A stretch of DNA of 64,000 nt from contig CAYUQO010000001.1 in the NCBI GenBank assembly GCA_964446945.1, positions 310,001 through 374,000 of the forward strand, read 5' to 3'. The translations under genes and the position numbers were made by a program. The DNA comes from CAIYRG01 sp964446945 (GTDB lineage Bacteria; Pseudomonadota; Alphaproteobacteria; Micropepsales; Micropepsaceae). The notes below the pieces were generated by a model. The model worked only from the letters and a program-made list of their open reading frames with translations, was not told the DNA's origin and did not search any database. Every line of letters begins with the position of its first letter. Position 1 is the first letter of the stretch. This document shows positions 23,257 to 33,103 of the stretch, piece after piece.

Positions 23257-24489
23257 ATGTCGAATATCGCTGTTCCGGATGGAACACTCGCGGTTGCGCC
23301 GGCTGCGTCGAGCGGTTTCCGCTGGGGACCTCTGGCGCTGTGCAGCGCCTGCCTTTTCGTCGAAGGCTATGACGGCCAGTTCATGGGCTATGTCGTGCCC
23401 GGGATTGCAGCGGACTGGCATATCGCTCCCGGCGCGCTCGGTCCCGCGGTCGGTGCGGCGCTGTTCGGGCTGATGCTCGGCGCATTCCTGATCGCACCCT
23501 TGGCCGATATGGCCGGGCGCAAGCGCGTGATCTTCTGGTCGGTGCTGATTTTTGGATTGCTGACGGTCGTGACCGCGTTCGCAACGACGTTGTCGCAACT
23601 GGTCGTATTGCGCTTTCTCACCGGGCTTGGCCTCGGCGGCGCGATGCCGAACACGATTGCGCTGACGGCGGAATTCAGCCCGCCGGACAAACGCGCCACG
23701 GCAGTCACGGTGAATTTTGCCAGCTTTTCGATCGGCGCGGCCGTCGGCGGGCTGATCACCGCGAAGCTGATGCCGGTTTACGGTTGGGGGTCGCTGTTTT
23801 TGTTTTGCGGCGGCCTGGCTCTCGTGCTGGCCCCGGTTCTTTTCTTCGCCATGCCCGAGACCTATCGGCCGGAGAAAGTCGTCTCACCACCGGTCGGTGA
23901 ACTTTTCCGCGCCGGCCGCACAGTGGTCACGCTGCTGTTGTGGTTTGTGTTCTTCATGAACCTGATGGAGCTCTACTTCCTGACGAGCTGGCTTCCGACT
24001 ACGTTGAATGCGCAGGGCATCCCGATCGGGTGGGCGGTGATTGCGACCTCACTGCTTCAGATTGGCGGTGTTGCCGGAGGGCTGGCGCTTGGATCTCTGG
24101 CCGACCGGTTCGGACCGCAAATCGTGCTGGGTGGCGCGTTCGCGACGGCCGCCATCTGTGTCGCGGTGATCGGCACCGCTGGATCGTCGCTGCCGGTGAC
24201 GCTGATCATGTCGACGCTGGTTGGCGTCGGCACGGTCGGCGCGCAGAACTGCAACAATGGTGTGGCAGCAAAATATTATCCGGCCCCAGTCAGGGCCACG
24301 GGCGTCGGCTGGGCCTTGGCGGTCGGGCGGATTGGCTCGATCGTCGGGGGGCTCGCCGGAGGCGTGCTGTTGAAAGCCCAGATCGACATCCGCACATTGT
24401 TCCTGATCGCGGCAGTGCCGCCGATTTGTGCAGCTCTTGCCTATATCGGCATCGGCCGGCAGCCGAGTCTGAAAGGCAGCCGGGCGTAA
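23257..24489 (+). CDS. MFS transporter, aromatic acid:H+ symporter (AAHS) family
   Basis: 410 residues, twelve helices. Helix 1 carries the AAHS-type EGYDGQFMGYVVPGIA, followed by the motif A loop LADMAGRKRVIF and RFLTGLGLGGAMPNTIALTAEFSP as in PcaK/BenK relatives. Likely imports a benzoate-type or dihydroxybenzoate-type acid, consistent with the ring-cleavage operon and the Pht5-like enzyme in this window, although it is not next to them. It follows the DHA2 carrier in one unit and precedes gltB by 96 nt. Confidence 0.87.
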   Translation: MSNIAVPDGTLAVAPAASSGFRWGPLALCSACLFVEGYDGQFMGYVVPGIAADWHIAPGALGPAVGAALFGLMLGAFLIAPLADMAGRKRVIFWSVLIFGLLTVVTAFATTLSQLVVLRFLTGLGLGGAMPNTIALTAEFSPPDKRATAVTVNFASFSIGAAVGGLITAKLMPVYGWGSLFLFCGGLALVLAPVLFFAMPETYRPEKVVSPPVGELFRAGRTVVTLLLWFVFFMNLMELYFLTSWLPTTLNAQGIPIGWAVIATSLLQIGGVAGGLALGSLADRFGPQIVLGGAFATAAICVAVIGTAGSSLPVTLIMSTLVGVGTVGAQNCNNGVAAKYYPAPVRATGVGWALAVGRIGSIVGGLAGGVLLKAQIDIRTLFLIAAVPPICAALAYIGIGRQPSLKGSRA

Positions 24490-24585
24490 GGGCTGCATCG
24501 GACATATTGGTGCATTGCGGGAATGTGAACGGGCTGCTACTCGCATGGAGCAGAAGCGCTTTTTGGGCGCGCACAAGGGCAAATT

Positions 24586-27500
24586 ATGGGGCCGCCGGAA
24601 AAACAGGGTCTGTACGACCCGCGGAACGAGCACGACGCCTGCGGCGTCGGTTTTGTGGTCAATATCAAGGGCCGCAAGTCGAACCGGCTGATCCGCGACG
24701 CGCTGCAGATTCTGCTCAATCTGGACCATCGCGGGGCGGTGGGCGCCGATCCGCTGGTCGGCGACGGCGCCGGCTGCCTGATCCAGATTCCGGATCGGTT
24801 GTTGCGCGATTGGGCGGATCAGAACGCGATCCATTTGCCGCCGCCGGGCGCCTACGCGCTGGCGATGTGCTTTCTGCCGCAGGACGCGAAGGCGCGGGAA
24901 TTTGCCGTCCGGCGCTTCGGGCACTTTGTCAAAGTCGAAGGACAGACCCTGCTCGGCTGGCGCGANNNNNNNNNNTCCGACATAACAGGACTTGGCCAGA
25001 CAGTGCTGAACCAGATGCCGGTGATCCGGCAGGCGATTGTCGCACGGGGGGCGCGGACGAAAAACCAGGACGCGTTTGAGCGCAAGCTGCTGGCGATTCG
25101 CAAGCAGGTGCAGAATCCGCTGGCGGAGCTGGCGAAGAAGCACCGGCTGCCGCAGCTGACGCAATTTTATATTCCGTCCTTCTCCACCCGCACGGTGGTG
25201 TACAAGGGTCTGTTGCTCGCGCCGCAGGTCGAGAACTTCTATTGCGACTTGCGCAATCCGCTGACGGAATCGGCGCTGGCGCTGGTGCATCAGCGCTTTT
25301 CGACGAACACCTTCCCGTCGTGGCGGCTGGCGCATCCATACCGCTTCATCGCGCATAACGGCGAGATCAATACCGTGCGCGGCAATGTCAACTGGATGAA
25401 TGCGCGGCGTAGGACAATGGAGTCCGAACTGCTTGGGCCCGATCTCGACAAGATGTGGCCTCTGATTCCGCACGGGCAGTCGGACACCGCCTGCGTGGAC
25501 AATGCGCTGGAAATGCTGATGGCGGGCGGCTATTCGCTGGCGCACGCGATGATGATGCTGATTCCGGAAGCCTGGGCGGGCAATCCGCAGATGGATGCCA
25601 GGCGCCGGGCTTTCTACGAATATCACGCTGCGCTGATGGAGCCGTGGGATGGTCCCGCAGACATCGCCTTTACCGACGGCCGCCAGATCGGCGCGACATT
25701 GGACCGCAACGGGCTCCGTCCCGCGCGTTTCCTGGTCACCGATGATGATCATGTCATCATGGCGTCAGAAGCCGGCGTGCTGCCCATTCCGGAAGAGAAA
25801 ATCGTCCGCAAATGGCGTCTCCAGCCGGGCAAGATGCTGCTCATCGATACCGAGCAGGGCCGGATCATCGAAGATGAGGAGATCAAGCGCTCGCTTGCCG
25901 ATGCCGAGCCCTATGAGGAATGGCTGAAAAACACGCAGTTCAAACTGCATGAATTGCCGGATCTTCCGGATTCGCCATTGCTCGCGCCGTCCAATGATCC
26001 GTCCGCGCTGCTCGACCGGCAGCAGGCCTTTGGCTACACGCAAGAAGACATGCAGTTCTTCCTCGAGCCGATGGCGCGGGATGGCGACGATCCGGTCGGC
26101 TCGATGGGCGCCGACAAGCCGATTGCGGTGCTCTCGCAGCGGCCACAGCTGCTCTACAATTATTTCCATCAGAATTTTGCGCAGGTCACCAATCCACCGC
26201 TGGATGCGATCCGCGAAGAGTTGGTGACCTCGCTGGTTTCGATCATCGGGCCGCGGCCAAACCTGTTCGGGCGCGACGCCGGAACGCATAAGCGGCTGGA
26301 AGTCACACAGCCGGTGCTGACCAACGCCGATCTCGACAAGATCCGCGCGATTTCGGAATTGCTCGACGGCGCATTCCGCACGGCCACGATCGACTGCACC
26401 TGGCCGGCGGCCGAAGGCGCCGACGGGCTGGAGCAGGCGATGGACCGCATCTGCCGCGACGCCACCGAAGCCGTGCTCGCCGACAATAACATCCTGATCC
26501 TGTCGGATCGCGCGGTGTCGGCGGAGCGGATTCCGATTCCGGCGCTGCTGTCGACCGCAGCGATTCACCATCACCTCATCCGGCAGGGTTTGCGGATGCA
26601 AACCGGGCTGGTGGTTGAAACCGGTGAAGCCCGCGAGGTGCACCATTTCTGCGCGCTCGCGGGTTACGGCGCAGAGGCGTTCAATCCCTATCTGGCCTTC
26701 GAGACGCTGGAGCAGATTCGCGTTCAGAATCAGCTGCCGGTGAAGCCGTATGAGATGCAGAAGAATTACATCAAGGCGGTCGGCAAGGGCATTCTGAAGG
26801 TGATGTCCAAAATGGGCATCTCAACCTATCAGTCGTATTGCGGTGCGCAAATTTTCGACGCCGTCGGACTGTCGTCCGAATTCGTGGAAAAGTATTTTAC
26901 CGGCACCGCGGCGCCGATCGAAGGCGCGAGCCTGCGGGAGATCGCAGAAGAATGCGTCCGGCGCCACGCCGACGCCTATGGCAACAAGCTCGTCTATCGC
27001 AACATGCTGGATGTCGGCGGCGATTACGCCTGGCGCATCCGGGGCGAGGATCACGCGTGGACGCCGGATTCCATCGCAAGGCTGCAGCATGCCGTGCGCG
27101 GCAATGTGTCGAACGAGTACCGGTCGTTTGCCGAGGGCATCAACCGGCAGAACGAGCGGTTGCTGACAATCCGCGGACTGATGGAATTCAAATGGGCGGA
27201 GAATCCGCTGCCGCTGGACGAAGTCGAGCGGGCCGCGAGCATCGTCAAGCGGTTCTCGACCGGCGCGATGAGCTTTGGTTCGATTTCGCGCGAGGCGCAT
27301 ACCACGCTTGCGATTGCCATGAACCGGATCGGCGGCCGCTCGAACACGGGTGAGGGCGGTGAGGAGTCGGATCGTTACAAACCGCTTCCGAATGGCGATT
27401 CCATGCGCTCCGCGATCAAGCAGGTCGCGTCGGGCCGCTTTGGCGTGACGATCGAATATCTCGTCAACGCCGATGATCTCCAGATCAAGATCGCGCAGGG

Positions 27501-29220
27501 CGCCAAACCCGGCGAAGGCGGACAGTTGCCCGGCCACAAGGTCAGCAAGGATATCGCCAAGGTCCGTCATTCGACGCCGGGTGTCGGACTGATCTCGCCG
27601 CCGCCGCACCACGACATTTATTCAATCGAGGATCTGGCGCAGCTCATCCATGATCTGAAGAACGCCAATCCGCGGGCGCGCATCTCGGTCAAGCTCGTGT
27701 CCGAAGTCGGCGTCGGTACGGTGGCTGCCGGTGTGTCGAAGGCGCGTTCCGACCATGTGACGATTGCCGGCTATGAAGGCGGCACCGGTGCTTCACCGCT
27801 GACGTCGCTGACCCATGCCGGCGCGCCGTGGGAAATCGGACTTGCCGAGACGCAGCAGACTTTGGTGCTGAACGGATTGCGCGGGCGCATTGCCGTGCAG
27901 GTTGATGGCGGTTTGCGCACCGGGCGGGACGTTGCCATTGGCGCGCTGCTGGGCGCCGATGAATTTGGCTTTGCCACGGCGCCGCTGATCGCGATCGGCT
28001 GCATCATGATGCGCAAATGCCATCTCAACACCTGTCCGGTCGGAGTTGCGACCCAGGACCCGGTACTGCGCGCGAAATTCACCGGCACTCCGGAGCACGT
28101 GATCAACTATTTCTTCTTCGTCGCCGAAGAACTGCGCGAGATCATGGCGAAACTCGGATTCCGGACCTTCGATGAGATGGTTGGCCGCGTTGATCGCATC
28201 GATGCGCAACGCGTGCTGAAGCACTGGAAGGCGAATGGCGTCGATCTGTCCCGGGTTCTGCATCAGGTCACGCCGAAGCCGGGCGTCGCGATCTATCATT
28301 GCGAAAACCAGAACCACGGACTCGACAAAGCGCTCGATCATCAGTTGATCAGCGAAGCCGGACCGGCGCTCGAGACTGGTAAGCCGGTGCGCATTCATCG
28401 GCTGATCCGCAACGTCAACCGGACCGTGGGTGCGATGCTGTCGGGCGAAGTGGCGAAGCGGTATGGGCATTCCGGCCTGGCGGAAGATACCATCGCGGTG
28501 CATCTGACCGGGACCGCAGGGCAGAGCTTTGGCGCGTTTCTGGCGCGCGGCGTGAGCCTCGAACTCACCGGCGACGCAAACGACTATGTGGCCAAGGGGC
28601 TGTCGGGCGGGCGCGTGGTGGTGCGGCAGCCGAAAGAGGCAAATCGCGATCCAACGCGGAACATCATTGTCGGGAATACGGTTCTGTATGGCGCGATTTG
28701 CGGTGAAGCCTATTTCGAAGGCGTGGCCGGCGAGCGCTTTGCCGTGCGCAATTCCGGCGCCGTCGCTGTGGTCGAGGGCACCGGCGATCACGCCTGTGAA
28801 TATATGACGGGTGGCGTGGTTGCGGTGCTGGGCGAGACCGGGCGCAATTTTGCCGCCGGAATGTCGGGCGGCATTGCCTATGTCTATGATCCTGAAAAGC
28901 GCTTCCGCAACCTGTGCAACACGTCGATGGTGGTGCTGGAACCGGTGTTGCCGGCAACCGGCGCCGGGGACGATCCGGAGCGTCCGCGGCAGCGTTCGAT
29001 CTCCGCCTTCGATATGGGCATGGGCGACATGCTGCGCTTCGATGCGGAACGATTGCTGATCCTGATCGAGCGGCATTTGCTCTATACCGGAAGCGCGCGT
29101 GCGCGTGAGATTCTGGAAAACTGGGATGAGGCGCGGTCGCGCTTCGTCAAGGTGATGCCACTGGATTACCGGCGCGCATTGCTCGATCTGCAAACCGAAC
29201 GCCGCACCGCCGCCGAATGA
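24586..29220 (+). CDS. gltB: Glutamate synthase (NADPH) large subunit, with internal assembly gap
   Basis: About 1544 residues. The mature catalytic Cys is at position 19 (HDACGVGF) after a short propeptide. The order is class-II glutaminase domain, central domain, FMN synthase domain and C-terminal beta-helix. The 3Fe-4S cysteines are seen in CIMMRKCHLNTCPVG. Synthase-domain motifs include GRSNTGEGGEES, KPGEGGQLPGHKVS and SPPPHHDIYSIEDLAQLI. It makes two glutamates from glutamine and 2-oxoglutarate, with GltD supplying electrons. Ten Ns at 24966-24975 interrupt it just after LLGWR; the flanking frame is continuous as drawn, but the true gap size is unknown. Confidence 0.95.
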   Translation: MGPPEKQGLYDPRNEHDACGVGFVVNIKGRKSNRLIRDALQILLNLDHRGAVGADPLVGDGAGCLIQIPDRLLRDWADQNAIHLPPPGAYALAMCFLPQDAKAREFAVRRFGHFVKVEGQTLLGWRXXXXSDITGLGQTVLNQMPVIRQAIVARGARTKNQDAFERKLLAIRKQVQNPLAELAKKHRLPQLTQFYIPSFSTRTVVYKGLLLAPQVENFYCDLRNPLTESALALVHQRFSTNTFPSWRLAHPYRFIAHNGEINTVRGNVNWMNARRRTMESELLGPDLDKMWPLIPHGQSDTACVDNALEMLMAGGYSLAHAMMMLIPEAWAGNPQMDARRRAFYEYHAALMEPWDGPADIAFTDGRQIGATLDRNGLRPARFLVTDDDHVIMASEAGVLPIPEEKIVRKWRLQPGKMLLIDTEQGRIIEDEEIKRSLADAEPYEEWLKNTQFKLHELPDLPDSPLLAPSNDPSALLDRQQAFGYTQEDMQFFLEPMARDGDDPVGSMGADKPIAVLSQRPQLLYNYFHQNFAQVTNPPLDAIREELVTSLVSIIGPRPNLFGRDAGTHKRLEVTQPVLTNADLDKIRAISELLDGAFRTATIDCTWPAAEGADGLEQAMDRICRDATEAVLADNNILILSDRAVSAERIPIPALLSTAAIHHHLIRQGLRMQTGLVVETGEAREVHHFCALAGYGAEAFNPYLAFETLEQIRVQNQLPVKPYEMQKNYIKAVGKGILKVMSKMGISTYQSYCGAQIFDAVGLSSEFVEKYFTGTAAPIEGASLREIAEECVRRHADAYGNKLVYRNMLDVGGDYAWRIRGEDHAWTPDSIARLQHAVRGNVSNEYRSFAEGINRQNERLLTIRGLMEFKWAENPLPLDEVERAASIVKRFSTGAMSFGSISREAHTTLAIAMNRIGGRSNTGEGGEESDRYKPLPNGDSMRSAIKQVASGRFGVTIEYLVNADDLQIKIAQGAKPGEGGQLPGHKVSKDIAKVRHSTPGVGLISPPPHHDIYSIEDLAQLIHDLKNANPRARISVKLVSEVGVGTVAAGVSKARSDHVTIAGYEGGTGASPLTSLTHAGAPWEIGLAETQQTLVLNGLRGRIAVQVDGGLRTGRDVAIGALLGADEFGFATAPLIAIGCIMMRKCHLNTCPVGVATQDPVLRAKFTGTPEHVINYFFFVAEELREIMAKLGFRTFDEMVGRVDRIDAQRVLKHWKANGVDLSRVLHQVTPKPGVAIYHCENQNHGLDKALDHQLISEAGPALETGKPVRIHRLIRNVNRTVGAMLSGEVAKRYGHSGLAEDTIAVHLTGTAGQSFGAFLARGVSLELTGDANDYVAKGLSGGRVVVRQPKEANRDPTRNIIVGNTVLYGAICGEAYFEGVAGERFAVRNSGAVAVVEGTGDHACEYMTGGVVAVLGETGRNFAAGMSGGIAYVYDPEKRFRNLCNTSMVVLEPVLPATGAGDDPERPRQRSISAFDMGMGDMLRFDAERLLILIERHLLYTGSARAREILENWDEARSRFVKVMPLDYRRALLDLQTERRTAAE
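24966..24975. other. Assembly gap of ten Ns inside gltB
   Basis: Only run of ambiguous bases in the window. The protein reads LLGWR before and SDITGLG after, as expected around residue 127-131, so little sequence seems to be missing. Confidence 0.95.
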
Positions 29221-29226
29221 TTCATC

Positions 29227-30678
29227 ATGGCTAGAATCACCGGATTTCTTGAAATCGAACGCCGCGACCGGCCCTATGAAAAGCCGGAGGCGCGCAAACA
29301 GTCATGGAAAGAATTCGTCAAGCCGCTGCCGTTTCCCGAGGTGACGCGGCAGGCCGCGCGCTGCATGGATTGCGGCATTCCGTTTTGTCATCAGGGCTGT
29401 CCGGTCAACAATCTGATCCCGGACTGGAACAACCTGGTTTACCGCGATCAGTGGAAGGCGGCGCTGGAAGCGCTGCACTCGACGAATAATTTTCCCGAAT
29501 TCACCGGCCGGATCTGCCCTGCGCCCTGTGAGGCGGCGTGCACGCTGAATATTGAAGACAATCCGGTCACGATCAAAACCATTGAATGTGAGATCGTCGA
29601 CCGTGGCTGGGAAGAGGGTTGGATCCATCCGTTTCTCGCGCCGAACAAAACCGGCAAGCGGGTCGCGGTGATCGGCTCCGGTCCGGCCGGCATGGCTTGC
29701 GCACAACAACTGGCGCGGGCCGGCCACGGCGTGACTCTGTTCGAGAAGAACGACCGGATCGGCGGGCTTCTGCGCTATGGCATTCCCGATTTCAAAATGG
29801 AAAAGCGGCTGATCGACCGTCGTATGCGGCAGATGGAATCCGAGGGCGTTGAATTCCGCGCCGGAATCGAAGTCGGCGTCAATCTGTCGTTATTGTCGTT
29901 GATGGAAACTTACGACGCGATCGTGATGTCCTGCGGCGCCGAAGCGCCGCGCGACCTCGAAGTGCCGGGGCGTGAATTGCGGGGCATCCATTTCGCGATG
30001 GACTATCTGACGCAGCAGAACAAGCGCGTGGCGGGTGACGATGAAACACGCGCCGCGCCACGTGGCACGATCAGCGCCAAAGACAAGCATGTGATTGTGA
30101 TCGGCGGCGGCGACACCGGTTCGGACTGCATCGGCACTGCCAATCGCCAGGGCGCTGCGTCCATCACCCAACTCGAAATCCTGCCGATGCCGCCGGAGAA
30201 AGAGGACAAGGGGCTGACCTGGCCGGATTGGCCGCTGAAACTGCGCACTTCGTCATCCCAGGAAGAGGGTTGCGATCGCGACTGGGCGGTGCTGACCAAG
30301 AAGGCGCGCGGCGTCGATGGCAAATTGGCGGCGCTGGAATGCGTGCGCGTGGACTGGGCCAAGGATCCATTGGGCCGTTTCCAAATGAAGGAAATCGAGG
30401 GCAGCCGGTTTGAGTTGAAAGCCGATCTCGTATTGCTCGCGATGGGATTTGTTGGCCCGAACCGGCGCGGCTTGCTCGAAGAAGCCGCTGTGGCGCTGGA
30501 TGCGCGTGGCAATGTGGAGTCGAACACCGTCGATTACCGGACTTCCAATCCGAAGATCTTCTCCTGCGGCGACATGCGCCGTGGTCAGTCGCTGGTGGTC
30601 TGGGCCATTCGCGAAGGGCGGCAGGCGGCGCGGGCCGTCGACGAGTTCCTCACCGGCAGTTCCACGCTGCCGCGCTGA
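29227..30678 (+). CDS. gltD: Glutamate synthase small subunit
   Basis: 483 residues. Two Cys clusters at the N-terminus (CMDCGIPFCHQGCPVNN and CPAPCEAACTLNI) bind 4Fe-4S centres. FAD motif VAVIGSGPAGMACAQQLARAG, NADPH motif VIVIGGGDTGSDCIG, and the C-terminal FSCGDMRRGQSLVVWAI FAD motif complete the GltD pattern. It oxidises NADPH and feeds GltB. Seven bases from the gltB stop; one operon. Confidence 0.96.
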   Translation: MARITGFLEIERRDRPYEKPEARKQSWKEFVKPLPFPEVTRQAARCMDCGIPFCHQGCPVNNLIPDWNNLVYRDQWKAALEALHSTNNFPEFTGRICPAPCEAACTLNIEDNPVTIKTIECEIVDRGWEEGWIHPFLAPNKTGKRVAVIGSGPAGMACAQQLARAGHGVTLFEKNDRIGGLLRYGIPDFKMEKRLIDRRMRQMESEGVEFRAGIEVGVNLSLLSLMETYDAIVMSCGAEAPRDLEVPGRELRGIHFAMDYLTQQNKRVAGDDETRAAPRGTISAKDKHVIVIGGGDTGSDCIGTANRQGAASITQLEILPMPPEKEDKGLTWPDWPLKLRTSSSQEEGCDRDWAVLTKKARGVDGKLAALECVRVDWAKDPLGRFQMKEIEGSRFELKADLVLLAMGFVGPNRRGLLEEAAVALDARGNVESNTVDYRTSNPKIFSCGDMRRGQSLVVWAIREGRQAARAVDEFLTGSSTLPR

Positions 30679-30748
30679 TCCTGTTTCTTTCCGGTTCGGG
30701 CTATCGGGCGTTTTGTGTAAGATCACACGCCCGACGGCGGAGACATGC

Positions 30749-31117
30749 ATGCCCAATCCGTTCGTGCATATAGAACTGACCAGCGCCGATCTCGACCAAT
30801 CGAAACAGTTCTACGGATCGCTGTTCGACTGGAAGCTTGACTCGGCGCCCGCGAGTCACGGCATGGAATACACCATGATCAAAGTCGGCGAGGGGACAGG
30901 CGGCGGCATGATCAGGCATCCGATGCCGGGCATGCCATCGGTTTGGGTGCCCTACGTGCAGGTTGAAGACATCCGGGAGCGAACGGCAAAAGCAAAGTCG
31001 CTCGGAGCCCGTATCATCCGCGACGTGGAAGTGATCGCGGGTGACGGCGGAAGCTTCTCGATCATCCAGGACCCGACCGGCGCCGTGTTCGGTCTCTACG
31101 AACCAAAGCGCAAATAA
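30749..31117 (+). CDS. VOC-superfamily (glyoxalase-like) protein
   Basis: 122 residues, ggag ahead of the ATG at 30749. Single VOC module pair: FVHIELTSADLDQSKQFYGSLFDW, then VWVPYVQVEDIRERTAKAKSLGARIIRD and FSIIQDPTGAVFGLYEP. The usual metal positions are partly present (His7, and no clear Glu at the C-terminus in EP), so it may bind metal weakly or not at all. Separated from gltD by 70 nt. No specific substrate. Confidence 0.82.
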   Translation: MPNPFVHIELTSADLDQSKQFYGSLFDWKLDSAPASHGMEYTMIKVGEGTGGGMIRHPMPGMPSVWVPYVQVEDIRERTAKAKSLGARIIRDVEVIAGDGGSFSIIQDPTGAVFGLYEPKRK

Positions 31118-31577
31118 CCGGCGCGCCAGCGCATGTTTTGTTTTCGGGCGCTCTGCGAGTTTTGGAAGCATCCCCGGGATGTGATGCCGATGGCCGGCTT
31201 GCAGCGGCTGTTTTGCGCTTGACCAGGTGCAGGGATAGGTGTAGTCCTATTGTCATAAGTGAAATCTACCCCAGTCGAGAACGGCATTCCAGGCAACAGG
31301 CGGGGCATCAAGGATCGATAGATCTTATTCCTCGTTGCCGGCCACGTTTCGGACAACGTAACTATTTTGCTCGTCTCAGATTTTGAGATGCGCTGCGCTT
31401 GTTGTGGCAGTTTGAAATCAAAATTTGCCGACTGGATTCAAATCTGTAGCGGTTTGCAGCAGTCTGTAGCGTTTGTTGTAGCGGTTTGAATTCAAAATCA
31501 CCCAATGAATTCAACTTTGTAGCGGTGTAGCGGTTGAAATGCTGTTTTTTCCATGCGGCGCCCCCGTTCTGGCGCTT
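31118..31577. other. AT-richer convergent intergenic region with short direct repeats
   Basis: 460 nt between two convergent genes, so promoters are not expected. From 31401 it is clearly richer in A/T than its surroundings. A ~55-nt unit starting gttgtggcagtttgaaat (31401) recurs imperfectly from 31475. The ten-mer tgtagcggtt or a near variant occurs at 31445, 31464, 31477, 31518 and 31526. No gene was found. It could be a relic of a mobile or repeated element. Confidence 0.5.
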
Positions 31578-33098
31578 TCACACCGCGGCGAGGGTGGCCG
31601 TGCCGGCTTTGCCGAGGGCGGCGGTCGTCGGGAAGATGAGCGACTTGATCACCACCGGCACCGCGCCGGACGCGTCGAGCATGGCGCCGATATCGATGTA
31701 ATCGAATTCCTTGAGCTCGAGTCCATCGATCGAAACCACCGGATAATCGAGCTTCATTTCCTCACGCAGATGAATTCCGACCAATCCGCCGACATCGCCA
31801 TCGCCGACCAGAACGATTGGATGGCCATGCGCCAGAATTTCCGATAACCCATCGGCAACGCCGCGGCAGAAAGCATCGAGCCGCGCGAAGGTCGCCGATC
31901 CCCGCCACGGCACGAACACCGCGACCGGGCGCTCGCCATCGGCGAGATCGAGCCGCTTCAGCACGCGGCGCACCGCACCCGCGACTGCCGCGGAATCGAT
32001 ATCGTCGCCGAATTCAATGTCCGGTGCGATCACCGGAACATTGCGCAGCGGCAGGATATCCATCGGCCAGACATGGATCGTGCTGCCGCTGACCTGTGTG
32101 GTGTATTGGGAAGCGCCAATCACGGTCGCGCGGATTCGCTCGTTCGGCTTTTCCAACCGTGGTCCCCAGGTCTCGATGCGTTTGCGGATTTCTTCCGCAA
32201 GCTGCGGACCGAGATCGCCGAATGTGCCTTTTTCCTTGCCATAGACGAATTCCGACACACCGCCGGAAATGGTGACTTCGTCGATCTTTGCGCCAGGCTG
32301 AATGGGATCAAGCCGCAGCAGCGAAGTGGCTCCGGTTTTCGGCGACTTGCCGGCGGCCGCATCGAACAGGCGCTCGGCCATGCGTGCCGCAAGCGCTTTG
32401 CCCTGTTCCGGCGTGAATTTTGCGCCAACCGATAATGTCCAGCCCAGTTCGGCGCCGAATTGCCGGCCGGCTTCTTCCAGACGGACGATCCGGCCGGCTG
32501 AATCGGTGACGACGAGCCGCGCGCCGATGTCGATGGCGGTCAAATCCACCACTTTGCCGTCCCGGCAGATGGCGATTTTTGATGTGCCGCCGCCGACATC
32601 GATATTCATCACCGTCGCGCCATCGCGGATCGAGCGCTGCACCGCGCCGGAGCCATAGGCGGCCATCACGGTCTCTAGGCTGTCGCCGGCGCTGACCGCG
32701 ACCAGCTTGCCGGCCTCGCTTGCGAACAGATCGGCGATCGCACGCGCATTCTTCCGCCGCACCGCGACGCCGGTCAGGATCAGCGCGCCGGTATCGATTT
32801 CGTCGGGCTGAACCTTGGCAAACTCATACTGCTTTTTGATGAAAGCGCCGAGTTTCTCCGCGTCGATGGTCTCTTCTTCCGTGTACGGAGTCAGAAGAAT
32901 ATCGGATTCGTAGAATGTTTCGCGGGTGGTGACAACATAGCGGCTGTCGAGCCGCTCGAGCACGATGCGTGAAAATACCAGATGCGAAGTCGATGAACCG
33001 ATATCGACACCCACCGAGAGGATGACGATTTCATCCTCGCCCTCAAGCGTGCGGCCTTTGCTTGAAAAGAAGATGCGGCCGCCTTCAGATTCAGTCAT
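31578..33098 (-). CDS. EutA-like reactivating factor (ASKHA ATPase)
   Basis: 506 residues. Actin-like ATPase motifs: VDIGSSTSH (31-39, phosphate 1), NIDVGGGTSKIAI (165-177, phosphate 2) and IGASQYT near the adenosine motif. Overall order matches EutA, which removes damaged cobalamin from ethanolamine ammonia-lyase. No eutB, eutC or cobalamin-dependent enzyme is in the window. Instead it is last in an operon, five bases after a TctB gene. It may have been recruited to reactivate another enzyme or act elsewhere. Confidence 0.83.
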   Translation of the reverse strand: MTESEGGRIFFSSKGRTLEGEDEIVILSVGVDIGSSTSHLVFSRIVLERLDSRYVVTTRETFYESDILLTPYTEEETIDAEKLGAFIKKQYEFAKVQPDEIDTGALILTGVAVRRKNARAIADLFASEAGKLVAVSAGDSLETVMAAYGSGAVQRSIRDGATVMNIDVGGGTSKIAICRDGKVVDLTAIDIGARLVVTDSAGRIVRLEEAGRQFGAELGWTLSVGAKFTPEQGKALAARMAERLFDAAAGKSPKTGATSLLRLDPIQPGAKIDEVTISGGVSEFVYGKEKGTFGDLGPQLAEEIRKRIETWGPRLEKPNERIRATVIGASQYTTQVSGSTIHVWPMDILPLRNVPVIAPDIEFGDDIDSAAVAGAVRRVLKRLDLADGERPVAVFVPWRGSATFARLDAFCRGVADGLSEILAHGHPIVLVGDGDVGGLVGIHLREEMKLDYPVVSIDGLELKEFDYIDIGAMLDASGAVPVVIKSLIFPTTAALGKAGTATLAAV

Positions 33099-33103
33099 AC
33101 GCG

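Noticed and set aside
24049..25752. Long antisense frame across gltB and the preceding transporter
   Set aside because: It passes through the N gap, has no recognisable domain and a His/Arg/Gln-rich composition typical of the complement of GC-rich genes.
31401..31535. CRISPR-like array
   Set aside because: The repeats are short, imperfect and irregularly spaced, with no constant-length spacers and no cas genes.
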